Assembly: GCA_033297205.1 (NCBI GenBank) | Contig: MU859140.1 | Location: 1-64,000 of the forward strand | Source: Pseudoneurospora amorphoporcata | Lineage: Eukaryota > Ascomycota > Sordariomycetes > Sordariales > Sordariaceae | DNA length: 64,000 bases | Direction: 5' to 3' | Part shown: in pieces, positions 12,590 to 23,486 of the stretch | How the letters are laid out: every line of letters begins with the position of its first letter | Numbering within the stretch: the first letter of the stretch is position 1 | The notes under the pieces: model-generated | What the model saw: the letters and a program-made list of their open reading frames with translations, nothing else | Database searches by the model: none | What the model was told of the DNA's origin: nothing | Made by a program: the position numbers and the translations under genes

Positions 12590-13811
12590 GAGACCGGGCG
12601 GGACAGTTGGTTCGGGCTCCCCAGTGTTTGCGTGGATTGTGTCAATACTTAGACTGTCTTATTTCGGAACGATTGGATTGTTCGGGTTGGCGATGGGTGT
12701 TGGGAGATCGAGTCGGACGGGAAGTTGTGGTTTCGTTGGATCGCATGCAAAGACGAGGTGAAGCGTCAAAGTGCTGTAGGATGATTGCTTGGATGGAATG
12801 GACCGGACGGGAAGGTTGAGACTCGGGAGCGAGCCGCTAAAACTACTAGTGAGCGTCCAGGCTGGTGGACAGGGTTGCCAGGGGTGCCAATTGGGACCCA
12901 ATCTTGAAATGCCCGTGGAAAAGAGGTCGGACGGCCCGGCCCCCCTTGCCAGCTGTGATGACCCCTTTTTCCAGAACCCAACCGACGCCAGTATATCCCA
13001 GGTACCCGTCTGGGCCCTAAATTCCATTGTTGTCGGCACCAGATCCCTTGCTCTTGTTTTCCGTTGTCTCAACCGATTGGAACAAAAAGACCACAAGTTC
13101 TGGTTCCGAGATGGAGACAACAATTCACAAGGTCTAAAACTCTCCGGTATCGTCGCGATATCGAACGTGCTGGTAGGGTTAGGGTTCTGTGATGTTCCGT
13201 ATCATGATGTAGGCCAACCGTGCCGGTATGCGATGAACCACCAGATCTTCGCAAGGTCCGTTGTAGTCTATAAAGCCTTACGAAACTGGGCTTCTCATAG
13301 TAAAAAGAAACCGACCTCATACCTGCAATTAACAGAATAACCGTGACTTCTGAAAACTTGGTGCGGTAAATATCCCGTCTCGCCAACCACGGCCTTCAGG
13401 ACAAGACAATTGTGGTGCATTTACATCATCACCGCGCTTCCACCTCCCGCTCGCCCGCCTATCACCCGACAAATCGGCCCCACTCTCCGGCGACAACACT
13501 TTACACATACACCAACAAACCGGCCAATATGCCAAGATGACATTGCATGTCCAGTCGCACTGATTTGTAACAGTGCAGTCTTTATATTGCTCGTCTGCCT
13601 ATGCTCCCGTTGTCTCACTCTTAAAATACGAACATCTCCCTCTTAGTTGCATCAGCTTACTTTCCGCTTTCGCCCAGGGAACTCTGCTCAGACGGACGGG
13701 ACCACAACATAACACGAAGAGAACCTCATAACTTTCCAACCCGCTAGGTAGTAACAACATCAACAACAGCAAATACCTCACCGACCCGAACAACATCACT
13801 CCAGCAAACTG
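12590..13811. promoter_or_regulatory. Divergent intergenic region between ArfGAP and cupin genes
   Basis: The two neighbours are transcribed away from each other, so both promoters lie here. A telomere-like motif TAGGGTTAGGG is at 13173-13183. The frames at 12659-13123 (-) and 12789-13340 (+) overlap each other and show no family features, so they are treated as chance. Confidence 0.5.
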
Positions 13812-14648
13812 ATGCACTCAACTTCCCTCCTAACAACCAGCATTCTCACCCTTACCCTCACCCTCACCATGGCGGCCTCTTCTACCACCGCCACCATAAA
13901 GGACAACCTCCTCTTCCCCCCACCACCCCACTCCGTCATCACCGCCCCGCAAGTCCTTCCCAAAGCCTCCCTCGAACCCGCCTCCATCCAATCCATCATC
14001 AACTCCCTCTCCCTCGCCGCCTTCGTCGAAGGCGGCTACATGGCCGAAACCGATCGGAACACCCTCGAGATTCCCTCCCCCTTCCCTCTTTATCCCGCCA
14101 CCACTTTCTCCAACTCTAACCCGGCGGACCCGAATTACACGTTTGATCCCGAGTGCTCCTACCGGCCCGGGTTTGATCCTAAGAAGAGGAATGCCTCGAC
14201 GACTATCTATTATCTTTTGACTGGCGCCAATGGTGGCAAGGACGGCAAAGAAGGTGGTGGTTCGCCAAAGGGGTATCTACATCGGAACAGGGGACGGATT
14301 ATTCACACGCTGCATCGTGGACGGGGGAGGTACGTGGTTTTGCATGCGGATGAGACGCCGTGTAGGGTGGAGAGTTTTTTGGTCGGGAGAAACGTGGAGA
14401 AGGGAGAGAAGATGCAGTGGATTGTAGAGGGGGGGAAGTACAAGGGGACCTTTGTCTTGCCTGTTGAGGACCCCGATGGGGAAGGGGATGGGAAAGAGGA
14501 TGAAATGATTTTCATTTCGGAGACGACGGTGCCGGGGTGGGAGGTGTTTGATCATGATTTTTTGGATCGGAAAGGGTTGGAGATGTTAATGGAAGGGGAT
14601 GAGGAGAAGATTAGGCAGTTGGAGTGGTTGGTTAAGAAGGAGAATTGA
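13812..14648 (+). CDS. Cupin_5 (DUF985) family protein, 278 aa, single exon
   Basis: The protein matches the Cupin_5/DUF985 family (YML079w type), small beta-barrel proteins of unproved activity with a sugar-epimerase-like fold. Family landmarks in order are a helix ending FVEGGYMAETDRN, the strand STTIYYLLT, the segment KGYLHRNRGRIIHTLHRGRGRYVVLHAD, a TFVLPV strand, and ISETTVPGWEVFDHDFLDR followed by a helical end. The first 22 residues are hydrophobic and threonine/leucine-rich. This could be a signal peptide, or translation may begin at Met20, giving a soluble form. A Gly/Lys-rich loop (about residues 136-152) is an insertion relative to bacterial members. It is divergent from the ArfGAP gene. 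Metal or ligand is not predictable from sequence. Confidence 0.82.
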   Translation: MHSTSLLTTSILTLTLTLTMAASSTTATIKDNLLFPPPPHSVITAPQVLPKASLEPASIQSIINSLSLAAFVEGGYMAETDRNTLEIPSPFPLYPATTFSNSNPADPNYTFDPECSYRPGFDPKKRNASTTIYYLLTGANGGKDGKEGGGSPKGYLHRNRGRIIHTLHRGRGRYVVLHADETPCRVESFLVGRNVEKGEKMQWIVEGGKYKGTFVLPVEDPDGEGDGKEDEMIFISETTVPGWEVFDHDFLDRKGLEMLMEGDEEKIRQLEWLVKKEN

Positions 14649-14847
14649 GTGGAGGGTTTGGAATGAGCGTTGGCTTAGAGGTGTGGATGACGGACAGATA
14701 TTTGGATGGGTTAAGTCGAGAGAGATGGCGTCGTCTCAGGAGTCACTGGTGTTGAAGTCGCAAGAATGGGTTGGATGGCAAATTCGAACAACTCAGTGTT
14801 GGCATTCTGAGAACCTTTTTCTTCTTTCACCTTTCTATTTACCTGCT

Positions 14848-16302
14848 TTATGAAACGGCATCCGGTTTTCGGCCCCAAACGACATAAATCTTCATGTATG
14901 CGTGGACATTCCTGTCGAACATGGAGTTCCGTACGCCTACGAGGTCGACCTAGTATTTCACGAACAAGAGAGGTCAGCGACAAAGGTTCTCCTTTGAACC
15001 TCACCAGAGTAAATCAATGCGACAGAAAACTCACCTCAACCTGTTGTACCGTCTTTCCACCAAACCGATGCAGCAACCCAACACTCAAACCACTGAGTCC
15101 GCCTGACAGATTTCTCTGCCACAGCATTCCGAGGTGTTTCAACCTTGGTTCCTTAGCCCACCCGCCTACGGGAAGTTTCAAGACCATCTGCTGCACATCC
15201 ACAAATCCAACCTCCTCCAGCCACTGCTTGATATCTTCGCCGATGACCAGCTGTCGGTCCGCAGCCCTGGACGCTGCGTCCATATCTTGAGCCCACTGCA
15301 GCAGCTTGTAGTCCTCCGTCATGCTGCCGTCGTCGCATACTGGGAGCACGTTCAGCTCCTGGCACTCGAGCCACCCGCCTGGTTTTAGGTGATCAAATGC
15401 CCGTTGGATGATTTGGGACTGCATGTCTGACCAGCAACCGAGGGTGTACCGGGTGTGGATGTAGTCAAAGTAGTTGGGGGGATATATCCATTCTTCGGAT
15501 CTGGTTAGGGTCGGTTAATGTTACTGCTCGAAAAGGGGAACTGGACCTATTTGAAGCTTACGAATCTTCCACGAAAAATCGGACATTTGGCGGAACGAGA
15601 TCGGGTTGAACAGCTGAGAGGTCGGTCCCGATAATCTCGGCCTCGGGGAACTCATCACCCATGTCAATGGCCCATGTGCCAGTACCCGTCCCGATGTCCA
15701 GCACCTTTCTTGGGGGATTTTTACGAGAGAAGGGCGCAAAGTAGTTGCGACCCTCCATCATCTCTTTGGCGATTTCATATTGGTCATCTAGACGCTCAGT
15801 CTCGGTAGGGTCGTTGGGGTAATGGTAAGCTACCCATGCGTTATTTGAGGTTAGCAGCTAAAACCGGAGGAGCTTAGGGATGTGCGTTTGTGATAAGTCC
15901 AAGAACTAGACAATATCGTGTGAAACTTACACCCCGCGCGATAGGAATGGTATGTTCTCCCAAATTCTTCCTCGCACTTGGAGATGCTCTCTGAAAGGGA
16001 AACGGAGTCACTTCAGTTGTAATGCGTTAGACAGGATGACATGTGAAAATTTGCCGATCACCTAGAAAACAAGGTTCTCCATCATGGGTGATGTGGGGGA
16101 GTGTGATTTACTATATGTCGCGGCTAGAGCTATAATGGTCCGACTGCATGTGAAGAATGTCAGTACACTATGTTGAATCCCAGGAGATCTGGTTCATCAG
16201 GGTACTAACTTCAGCCTCGATGTTTCGTGAGGACGAGTCTAGGTAAGTCTCGAAGGTGAACTGATAACCGTGAAGACCACCATTGCTCGGAAGGAATGTC
16301 AT
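14848..16302 (-). CDS. LaeA-like SAM-dependent methyltransferase, 6 exons, 346 aa
   Basis: Exons are 16302-16210, 16143-16112, 16010-15931, 15829-15562, 15500-15035 and 14949-14848 and join in frame. The core is a class I methyltransferase of the fungal LaeA/UMTA group: EEEFGRTYHSYRAGSYHYPND, SAM motif I VLDIGTGTGTWAIDM, GTDLSAVQP, a YFDYIHTRY segment, HLKPGGWLECQE and the C-terminal NVHAYMKIYVVWGRKP. These enzymes methylate small molecules or act in regulation; only true LaeA is a global regulator, and this copy need not be. The third exon uses acceptor CTGAAG at 16011; the nearby CTTTCAG would create a stop. The last intron ends at ATACTAG (14950). The first exon (MTFLPSN...) is the weakest part, since the family's amino end is variable. 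Confidence 0.85.
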
Positions 16303-17910
16303 GGTTGTAAGCGGCCAAGGGGTGGATAACAATGGATAGGTGTTCGGCACAACAAGGTTTTAGAAGAGAATCGAAAGAGCAGAGGAAGAGGAGAAAGAGA
16401 GAAAAAAAAAATTGAGTTTCCTGGGGAGGAGAAGAAGAGAAGACAAGTGTGATATATCCCACCCCAGTCGAAAGGACGACTTTGGGCGGTACCGATTGGG
16501 TGGGACACGGCAGTCGAAGGTAGGAGGGGAAGGAAAGGTTCCGAGAAAGCTTTAAGTTGGGAAGTTCGAGGGCGTCCCAGCAATCTGGGTCAACCATATT
16601 GACGGGATCCAAGGACTGGGAAGCATCGAGGTCCACCGCGAGTCAACTGTCCGGGGGTGAGAATCTGGCACACACACATCTGGATACATGGTGGTACATA
16701 GTGGAACGGACCCAGCAGTCTGGTGCGTACAAAGGCACGGGAGGCACTGGGGGGGGGGGAGGGGCGCGTGGAGGGTAACATTCGACGAACTACGCGTATT
16801 CAGTACCACTGGTACCACTGGGCCACGAAGCCCAATGAGGCATGAATCCGCGGGATGAAGCGGCTGGAAGCCTGGAACCACCGCATCCTTGAGTTCCCCA
16901 CCGACTCTTCCAGGGTCAGTCTTTTCAGGGCTCTATTCTAGGCCCCTGGAATCATGACCGGGAGAAAGAGGTCCGATTCTGAAATTTGATACAGGTCGTC
17001 TGTGCTCTGATGTTTTCAACCCCATCCATAGTGCCCAGGGAAGCACAGAATCATATCGGTCCGAGACGAGAGTGAATATAGTGTCCGAAATGGCGCATAT
17101 GAGAGATGGAGGTGGTCCAGAGAAGGTCCAGAGAAGGGCCTCCCAAGTTGTGTCGTCCATTCCGCATGGTTGTCTTCGCCAGCTCATATCCATGGGAAGC
17201 ATATGCCGGCTGTACGGCAGAAGCATAAATGAAACACATCTGCATTGGCATTGGCAGGCCTATGATGCACATCTGTAGTGTAGGTGGGATGACTGCTACT
17301 TTGCCTGCAAGTCGTGGACAACGTGGTCTGAACAAGCAAGGAACAGTTGAAAGGGAAGGTTGCTGTTCTCGCTTCACTGAGTATGAATTTACGCAATGTG
17401 GCGGGTGTTTAATTGGCGGGCGCGAGAGTCTTTTGAAAAGCAGAGGTGAAAAGAGTTCCTTCCTCTGGATGACTTTGACTGCAGCGGCCTGCATGCCCTG
17501 AAATTGAGTGCGGAAAGTGGCCGGAAGGGGGGGGGAGGGGGGGGTGGGTGGCGCGCTGAGGGGCGCTATCGATACGGCAGGCGCACATCTTCCCGCCTTT
17601 CGACTTCCCCTCCTGTGAATGATCACTGTCTTGCGCTAAGGTACCATAGTAGGAAAGTGTAGGAGAGGGGAAGGGTTGTAGGCCTTGACAAGGGGTGGAA
17701 AGATTGTTGAAATCGAAAAGGATTGTCGAAGTACAGTGGGCCATATCGGTAAAGGTTAGCGGGCATAGTAGGGGTGCTCGCTATCCGTGCCACGCCCCAC
17801 GGGTAGACGGTCGATTACCTTCAAAATTTTTTCTAAGTTCCAAAGTTCTTTTCCCGGAAAATATCGCCCTACATTAAAAGAAGAAACGAAGCCCAATTTC
17901 AATCAATTGA
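16303..17910. other. Intergenic, no gene seen
   Basis: Frames on both strands here overlap and lack family features. G-rich runs occur at about 16749-16760 and 17526-17546. The stretch includes the promoter side of the methyltransferase gene. Confidence 0.55.
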
Positions 17911-17982
17911 GCTAGTAGCTCAATAGTTCTTATCGTTGCTCTCATTCTTGTGATCGCCAGTTCGATTCCAACTGGTGGTAGC
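17911..17982 (+). pseudogene. tRNA-like relic, closest to elongator tRNA-Met
   Basis: The start GCTAGTAGCTCAATAG has the box A pattern of elongator tRNA-Met, CTCAT sits where a CAT anticodon would be, GTTCGATTCC matches box B, and the ends GCTAGTA/TGGTAGC pair at six of seven positions. A T7 run directly follows, as for Pol III stops. The anticodon stem does not pair and the T-arm has two extra loop bases, so it is probably a decayed tRNA or a tRNA-derived repeat end rather than a working gene. Confidence 0.4.
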
Positions 17983-18137
17983 TTTTTTTCCGTTGCGCAA
18001 AAAGTTTTGCGCGCGGAAGTGTGAATGCCCTCATCCGAATTTTGAAGTCAAAGTCCGTCCCGTAGACTATTATAATAACTACTATAATAACCACTAATTA
18101 AAGACCCTTATAATAGCCTTTAGAAGGTCTTTATAGG

Positions 18138-18356
18138 TGTGACGGCATGGCTGTCAAGGTGCACATTGGAGTGCATGTAGGCATGGATCCACTTAGACTT
18201 GCACTCGTAGATCCATCTCTGGTTCTGGGTATAAAACCCGTCCCAGATCATCACACCTTCCTAGTTAGACTTCTTCTGCTTCTTCAATTCAGTATCTTCG
18301 ATTCAACGTGTGCCTCGCTCTGTCTTTGAACGTGCAAAGGCCTCGCGCCGTCACAA
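18138..18356. mobile_element. Solo LTR of an LTR retrotransposon, 219 bp, with 5-bp target duplication
   Basis: The element starts TGTGACGGC and ends GCCGTCACA, a perfect 9-bp terminal inverted repeat bounded by TG and CA. It is flanked on both sides by ATAGG (18133-18137 and 18357-18361), the 5-bp duplication usual for LTR elements. A TATA box (TATAAAA, 18230-18236) lies centrally, as in an LTR promoter. No internal coding region is nearby, so it is a solo LTR, left by recombination between two LTRs. It remains rich in CA and TG dinucleotides and so looks unaffected by RIP, unlike the AT-rich flanks. Confidence 0.8.
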
Positions 18357-19575
18357 TAGGGGTCTTTAGTTTTTATTATTTGTACCAAAATCTGACCAAT
18401 TAGAAGCTTCCCTCAGCTCAACAATCCTTTTTAATTCCAACAATCTTTATTGAAAAGCATATGCCTTACAAATAAAAAACCCCTTGTAGGCCCTCAACAA
18501 GCCTTAATGCCTCCTATAGGCTCCCGCTTCGGTACCTATATCCCGAACTATACCAATTAAGGGCATTATGATACTGGCACAGACGGATATTAGCAGACCA
18601 CTCGAGAACATAAGAGATCATAATGTTAAACAAGACGCCAAGCCCCGAACTAATGGCTGTGTCAATTTCAACAACGCCGACAATGAGGAATCGCTCATCT
18701 TAGAAGCACCGAAAACCGGTCAAGGTATACACCGGTGTACTACTTGGAAGCGGAAAGGTCAGATGCCTCCTACGTTCTCTAACCCCCGATCACCACCGCA
18801 TTTTTTCCGGCCCCTCCCCCGACGACTCGGGCCGCTGATGCTGACCACACTCTGGTGGACAATGGTGGCTACAACTGGACTCCGATCCGATTCACAATTC
18901 CACGAACACCGTCCAGCCTCGGATTTCCATGTGATAGCAACCAAGTTTTACCGTGTTCTGGATAAAGCAAAGGCCCTATTTTCATATGACCGCCGTATCG
19001 AAGTGGGAATATGGCCCCAACCACGGGCTAGGAATAACGGAGCAAAAATGGGCAAAGAGTAGCCTACCCGACCCACTACGGCGGCACTAGCACCAATTGA
19101 CCCGACAAAGCGGGAACATGCCGTCTTCAGGAAGTGTCCGGGGAGATACAAATAGCTTGCTTCTAGTAGACACTCGATCTCGGTGACTATACCTCTACGT
19201 ATTCCCCAACACCTAGATCGATCGGGCAGCTCCAATCCTCCGACTTGTATCCATCACCGCTCAAAGCGAGTGCTTCAAGAAGATGGAGGCGGCCACTGAT
19301 CTGACCCGCATTTACGGGGCAAAATTAAGAAAAAGTAGGTATCGTCGTCAGAGACGAGACACACGCAAGAAGACCTCACCACTACCACCGGTGAAACAGC
19401 GTCGGACTCCAATAAGTCCCTTTAAAAGCGGAGTATCGAGTCAGACGGCGTTTCCAAGCCATCATATAAGTAGTAGAAGGCATGCCACCGATATAACCTG
19501 TAGCTGAATTTGACCCGAAAACCAATCATATCAAACCGGACACGATCCCACCACCAAGGGACCGACCGCATCGTC
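18357..19575. other. AT-rich repeat-like flank then intergenic, no gene supported
   Basis: The first part (to about 18570) is AT-rich with TA-rich words as in RIP-mutated DNA. A 164-codon plus-strand frame at 18568-19062 has no recognisable family and an uneven composition; I do not call it a gene. Confidence 0.45.
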
Positions 19576-21410
19576 ATGGCAGCAAACAACACACCTTCTC
19601 TACCGGATCATATGCAGCCCGCCTACGTGGATATGATCCTCAAGCCACTGGGAAGCAGGATTTCCGAACTCCTCGACGAGTTCTGCCCATCCAGTCAGGG
19701 AACCGAGAGGCTGAACGATGTGAAAAAGCTGGTGGTCAACTACGTAGTTCTCCAGATCCTCACGCAAACCTTCGACCCGAACCTCTGCGTTACGCCTCGC
19801 CCAAAGGACCTAGCCCACGCTTCGGCGTGGGTGGAAAACTACTGCCACGACTCGTCCATCCACCTTGGCGGCGAGCCGCCCCAGATTACCGGGCTCGCCG
19901 GCCACGGGAAGAAGTTCTACTCGACGCTTACGCACATCCTGGCCGATATCGTGCCCGCCCTCAACTCGCAGGCGCTTTCCTCGCGCTACTACGGATTCGT
20001 GACGGGCGGTGTTCACCCCGTGGCGCAGGCGGCTGATAATGTGGTCACGGCACTCGATCAGAATGTGCAGGTTCATATGCCGACGACGCATTCCATAAGT
20101 ACTGTCGTGGAACATCATGCTCTCTCGATGCTCCACTCTTGGCTCTGGATGGGTTTCAGGGTAAGATCTTTACTACTGGCGCAACGGCGAGCAATATCAT
20201 GGGTCTTGCATGCGGACGGGAGGCGGTTATCGCGGCAAGGCTGCCTGAATACGCAAAGACTGGAGGAGTAGGCGAGCTGGGGCTCTTGGGTGCGTGCATG
20301 GCGGCGGGTGTGAGGGAAGTACAGATTTTGACGAGCAAAGGCCACTCGTCGCTTTACAAGGCGGCGAGTGTCGTGGGGTTGGGAAGAGCGGCGGTTAAGG
20401 ATTTGGGGTTCCCAGATACCCCCTGGATTTTAGATCTGAAGGCCGTGGAGCGGGAGCTGAAGCGCGAAGGTGTGGCGAGCATCATCGTGGTGAGCGCGGG
20501 AGAGATGAATACCGGCCAGTTTGGGACGACTGGCAAAACCATGAAGGAGTTGAGGCAGTTGGCCGACCGATACAAGGCGTGGATCCATGTTGATGGAGGT
20601 GAGTTACTGCTGCGCAACCCATCAGTTGAAGGTTGCCTTTAAAGACGCGGGTATGGCGAGAGTGATGCTGACGGCGGTGGTGATGTGAAACAGCATTTGG
20701 GATATTTGCTCGCGCTCTTCCCAAGGTCGACAGGTTCGCCAAACTTCGTGAGAGGACGGCTGGCCTAGAGTTGGCGGATAGTATAGCTGCTGATGGTCAC
20801 AAGTTGTTAAACGTGGTAAGTCTTCATCGATCACAGTCACTCAAATACTTAGTTAGTCCTCTGACGTCGAATCTTCTTTAGCCATATGACAACGGTATCT
20901 TCTTTTGCAGTAAACCAGAAGTTATGAGCCAAGTTTTCCAGAACCCCAACGCGGCATACCTAGCGCCAGTAGCCTCAACGTCAAGATCTGGTATCGACAC
21001 CGAGATTCAAAGCCCCTTACACGTAGGCCTAGAAAACTCGCGACGGTTCCGCGCCCTTCCTATATATGCTTTGCTCCTACATCTAGGCCGCGAAAACATG
21101 GGCGGAATGCTGGCGAGGATGGTCGACCTAGCGCGAAAAATCGCCGCCTTTATCCGGGATTCGGACAAGTACGAATTGCTTCCTGACGAGAAGACCGCTG
21201 ATATCGAATGCACGCACATCATCGTCTTGTTCAAGGCAAAGAACCCCGACCTTAATGAGGTCTTGGCGGAAAAAATCAACGAGACAAGGAGGATGTATGT
21301 GAACGCGATAAAGTGGAACGGCGAGAATGCGGTGCGGATTGCCGTGGGAAGTTGGAAAGGTTGATGTCGAAGATTTGGTCGCTGTAAAGTCGGTGTTAGA
21401 GACGCTGTAG
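19576..21410 (+). pseudogene. Group II PLP-dependent amino-acid decarboxylase with two frameshifts
   Basis: The family (aromatic-L-amino-acid/tyrosine decarboxylase type) removes CO2 from amino acids using pyridoxal phosphate. Translation from ATG 19576 shows SSRYYGFVTGG, VVEHHALSML, FTTGATASNIMGLACGREA, IHVDGAFGIFARA (cofactor Asp) and ADGHKLLNVPYDNG with the Schiff-base Lys. Introns are 20599-20693 and 20816-20881. Between VVEHHALSML (frame 1) and DGFQGKIFTTGA (frame 3) the frame shifts at about 20128-20140, consistent with loss of one base. Near 21359 an extra G causes a stop at 21362-21364, while the family-like tail continues in the other frame to TAG 21408-21410. A gene caller could hide the first shift with an intron ending TTTCAG at 20159, but this would delete conserved residues. 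Either a pseudogene or two sequence errors. Confidence 0.8.
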
Positions 21411-22447
21411 CAATCTTCATCTGTGCAGTTGGTGGGTGAGCTTTGGTCAATGCGTCAAAATATTCCTCTACGCGAGGAGGCGCCACGCCTCGCGGCCAGG
21501 GTCTTGCTGTCCAATGTCGGACATACATACGACAGGAAGTGCACTGTCATCGTCAAAATATTCTCACGATCAAATGGTTGGATTGTTAGAACTACGCAGG
21601 GGTTGGCAAAAGATGCCTTAGTCTGGTTTGTGGGCACCGGTATTGTAACAATGGAATATAATACGCGGGCCATGTAATTTTCAGCAAGCTAGTCCGAGTC
21701 GCGGGTTAGATTCGGATCGTGACCTGCAAAAGCAGAAACGCGATCCTTCGAGTAATTAGAAAGAAAAAGATATCAGGAGGATCGGAATGGTAAGCTCTTT
21801 TTGATAGTTCCCTTCTTTTTGCTTTGCGACAAAGAAAAAGGTCAAAAACCAAGACTAAACCCTCAATGTGTCGCGATTTTAAGGTGCTTTGTAGGTTCAT
21901 TTTCAGACCTTTGGTCTAGAATACCAACTTACAGCCCCTTGAGAGAAAGCCAAAGGTACCACAAGAAAGAGCTTTCATTTCTCTACCTCCGAGGAAAGTT
22001 TCAATGGTGGTTGAGGTCTAAGGGTGATTCGATGGCAAGGGAGCCTTCGTTCGTTTTGTATGGGGGTGACTTGGTAGGTCGACTAAAATCAAGAAACGAG
22101 GGCTAAAGCTCGGACCACCCCCTTTGAAATTACACCTCAATAGAGGGGTTAGGGTAGGTAATAAGGAAGGTCGAGGCCACATTGCTTTTCCCGGTTCGCT
22201 ACGTACCTACTGTAGAGTCGCGTCTTGGCTGCCAAGAGGACCCGCACTTTCGTCCCGCCGTCCCCAGTCCGCTGGAGCTCAGGTCACTCCCTGGTTGGGT
22301 CCAGTGTTCGCCGCCTTTGGGACACCTCACGCTTCTAGATATTTGGCCTTGACCTTCCACTTCCCTTCTGCTTCCTCCTTTCTTTTGCTTCGTCAACCCG
22401 TTTCCTATCTCATTGCCTCCCTGTTTCCCCTTCCCACGTCAGTCATC
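21411..22447. other. Intergenic, promoter side of the IRC22-like gene
   Basis: No coding frame of interest is present. A GGTTAGGG telomere-like word occurs at 22147-22154. The stretch 22340-22447 is C/T-rich, as is common just before fungal start codons. Confidence 0.5.
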
Positions 22448-23486
22448 ATGGTCAACTTCAAGTGGTCCTCTCTCGCCCTGCTCGCTCTCCGTGCTGTCTC
22501 TGTCTTTGCTCAAGAAGAGGTGAGCCCAGTTCCTTTCCCAGCTGTGTTTTCGTCGGGAACAGCTACCTAGCTACCTACCTTAGCTACCCAGCTAGCTATG
22601 ACCGCATCACGGCTTCTGCTTCTCCCCGCTTCCCCGTCCTTCCAATTGCTAACCACCAGAGCTTTCTACAGACATTCGGCGATGATGCGACCGCGGTTCC
22701 CGTCTCGCAGCCCGAGCTGAAGGCCGATGTCGAGACCACCTTCCCCGATGCCGACATTTTCGGTGTCAAGCTCGTGAACGGCAAGGTGACTAGGGCTCTT
22801 ATCGACATCACCAACCAGGAGGATGGTCCCATCCGAGTCGCCTTCGTTGGCGGTGCCCTCAAGACCACTCGTCCCCTGCCCGAGGACGCGCCCCTCTACA
22901 CCAGCATTGTGCGCAACTTGACCGCCACTCGGTTTCAGACCGAGATTCCGGCTGGCGAAAAGCAGACTCTCCCCTACAACTTCGTCTTGGACATGATGCC
23001 CCAGGATGTCGTCGTCGAGCTTCTTGCCGTCATCACCAACCCCGCTGGCGAGGTTTTCGAGATTCAGCTACACAACGGCCCCGCCAGCATTGTTGAGGCC
23101 CCCACCAGCATCTTCGATCCCCAAATGTGAGTGCTTTTGCGCCTCTACCACTTAAATGACGAGCATGTGTACTGACCTGCTCTCTCTGTAGCATCTTCCT
23201 CTACCTCTTCCTCACTGGTGTCTTCGGCGCTACCCTCTACTTCGTCTACAAGACCTGGATCGAGGCTCTCTTCCCCCAGGCTGTCAAGAAGACCAGGGCC
23301 CCCAAGAAGGTCAAGAAGGTTGAGGTTTCCGAGCCCCTGTCTGGCTCCGAGTCGGCCGGTGCCACCTCTGGCGGCGAGAAGAACTTTGACGAGAGCTGGA
23401 TCCCCTCGCACCATCTTAACCGCCCCGTTGCCCGCCGCGTCAAGAGCGGTGCCAGCGCCAAGTCCAAGAAGGGCGGTGATCTATAA
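22448..23486 (+). CDS. IRC22: IRC22 / TRAP-alpha (SSR1) homologue, ER membrane protein, 273 aa, 3 exons
   Basis: TRAP-alpha is a subunit of the translocon-associated complex at the Sec61 channel; fungi have the single-pass relative called IRC22. Exons are 22448-22519, 22672-23126 and 23192-23486. Residues 1-22 are a signal peptide ([15 protein letters not shown], cleaved near AQEE). A lumenal beta-sandwich of about 150 residues follows with the family patterns [43 protein letters not shown] and [15 protein letters not shown]. Next comes one transmembrane helix ([23 protein letters not shown]) and a basic cytosolic tail with [13 protein letters not shown] and KSKKGG. The acceptor CTACAG at 22671 was preferred to CCACCAG 12 bases upstream, which lies too near the branch motif GCTAAC; using it would add four residues. 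Confidence 0.9.

Noticed and set aside
18568..19062. 164-codon frame in the AT-rich region
   Set aside because: No recognisable motif, no codon preference like its neighbours, and it sits in repeat-like DNA.
20105..20159. An intron hiding the frameshift in the decarboxylase (donor GTGGAA, acceptor TTTCAG)
   Set aside because: It would remove the conserved EHHALSML segment and has a poor donor; a base loss explains the frames better.
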